64,000 nucleotides of DNA from Loripinus fragilis (lineage: Eukaryota > Mollusca > Bivalvia > Lucinida > Lucinidae): NCBI GenBank assembly GCA_964019695.1, contig OZ026525.1:86249779-86313778 (forward strand), read 5' to 3'. Each line of letters starts with the position of its first letter. Within the stretch, counting starts at the first letter, position 1. The notes beneath the pieces are model-generated. The model did no database searches. It saw only the letters and a list, made by a program, of their open reading frames with translations, and was not told the DNA's origin. The position numbers and the translations under genes are program-made. Positions 63,846-64,000 of the stretch are shown in pieces.

Positions 63846-64000
63846 ATGAGCCATGGCATGAGATTTCCAACAATGTGGTCTGTGTGACCAGCAAAGCCTC
63901 AGATCAGCCTGCAAATATGTGCAGTCTGATCAGAGCTTTTGCTTATCCCTTGCATATTTTACGAGTGTTAAGCTACTGACTGAACAACATTTGGAGATTC
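63846..64000 (+). mobile_element. Family N MITE, cut by the window end
   Basis: atgagccatggcatgagatttccaacaatgtgg, hairpin gcctcagatcagcctg and cagtctgatcagagctttt, then ctactgactgaacaacatttgg. Confidence 0.65.

Overview
The window reads as animal nuclear DNA, most likely from a bivalve mollusc. It is AT-rich and gene-poor. It has one clear multi-exon gene with GT-AG introns, two genes for multipass membrane proteins, and a very dense load of short inverted-repeat elements, tRNA-derived SINEs and decayed transposons. Nothing in it looks bacterial. The taxon is inferred from repeat style and gene structure, not from a database match.

Layout. 1-10.4 kb is repeat-filled and carries no recognised cellular gene: a LINE edge, hAT-like TIR elements and a 1 kb mariner-like element. 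10.5-24.7 kb (+) holds eight exons of the Notchless/NLE1 (yeast Rsa4) ribosome-assembly WD40 gene, whose introns are largely built from mobile elements. About the last third of the protein was not found. 24.7-29.7 kb is repeats, including a 190-bp tandem array. 30.2-32.7 kb (-) holds an intact gene (524 codons) for a five-TM protein with a cysteine-bearing ectodomain, plus a tandem partial copy of its 3' end. 32.7-49 kb is again repeats. 49.1-53.0 kb (-) holds a diverged paralogue, reconstructed here as a two-exon gene (480 codons) whose intron carries a 1.1 kb, 30-bp minisatellite. 53.4-64 kb is repeats, with a hAT transposase C-terminal remnant, a broken LINE reverse transcriptase and an 860-bp ATC-type microsatellite.

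Family letters used here (working names). A: about 200-bp MITE with ends like TAACTCTTTGC/GCAAAGAGTTA and a palindromic core (gatcagg..cctgatc). B: about 245-bp MITE, ends TAACCCTTTGTATAC and reverse. C: about 210-bp foldback, ends CAGTAAAACCTGTG. D: tRNA-derived SINE. E: MITE ending GGGCCTTGACGCGAGAAAACC. F: about 330-bp element with a palindromic 5' part. G: CAGGGTTCACACAGGC-ended. H: foldback around ACCGTCTC.GAGACGGT. I: ends near GGATCCAGAGGGGG. J: CAGGG(G/C)-ended hAT-like pieces. L: TAACCCTTAAAG-ended foldback. M: about 218-bp MITE rich in TTTCGCGA. N: ends near ATGAGCCATGACATG. SINE2 and SINE3: further tRNA-headed SINEs.

The genes do not form an operon or an obvious pathway. NLE1 is a housekeeping 60S ribosome-assembly factor. 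The two membrane-protein genes are a local paralogous cluster of a family I cannot name; they are the best candidates here for something undescribed.
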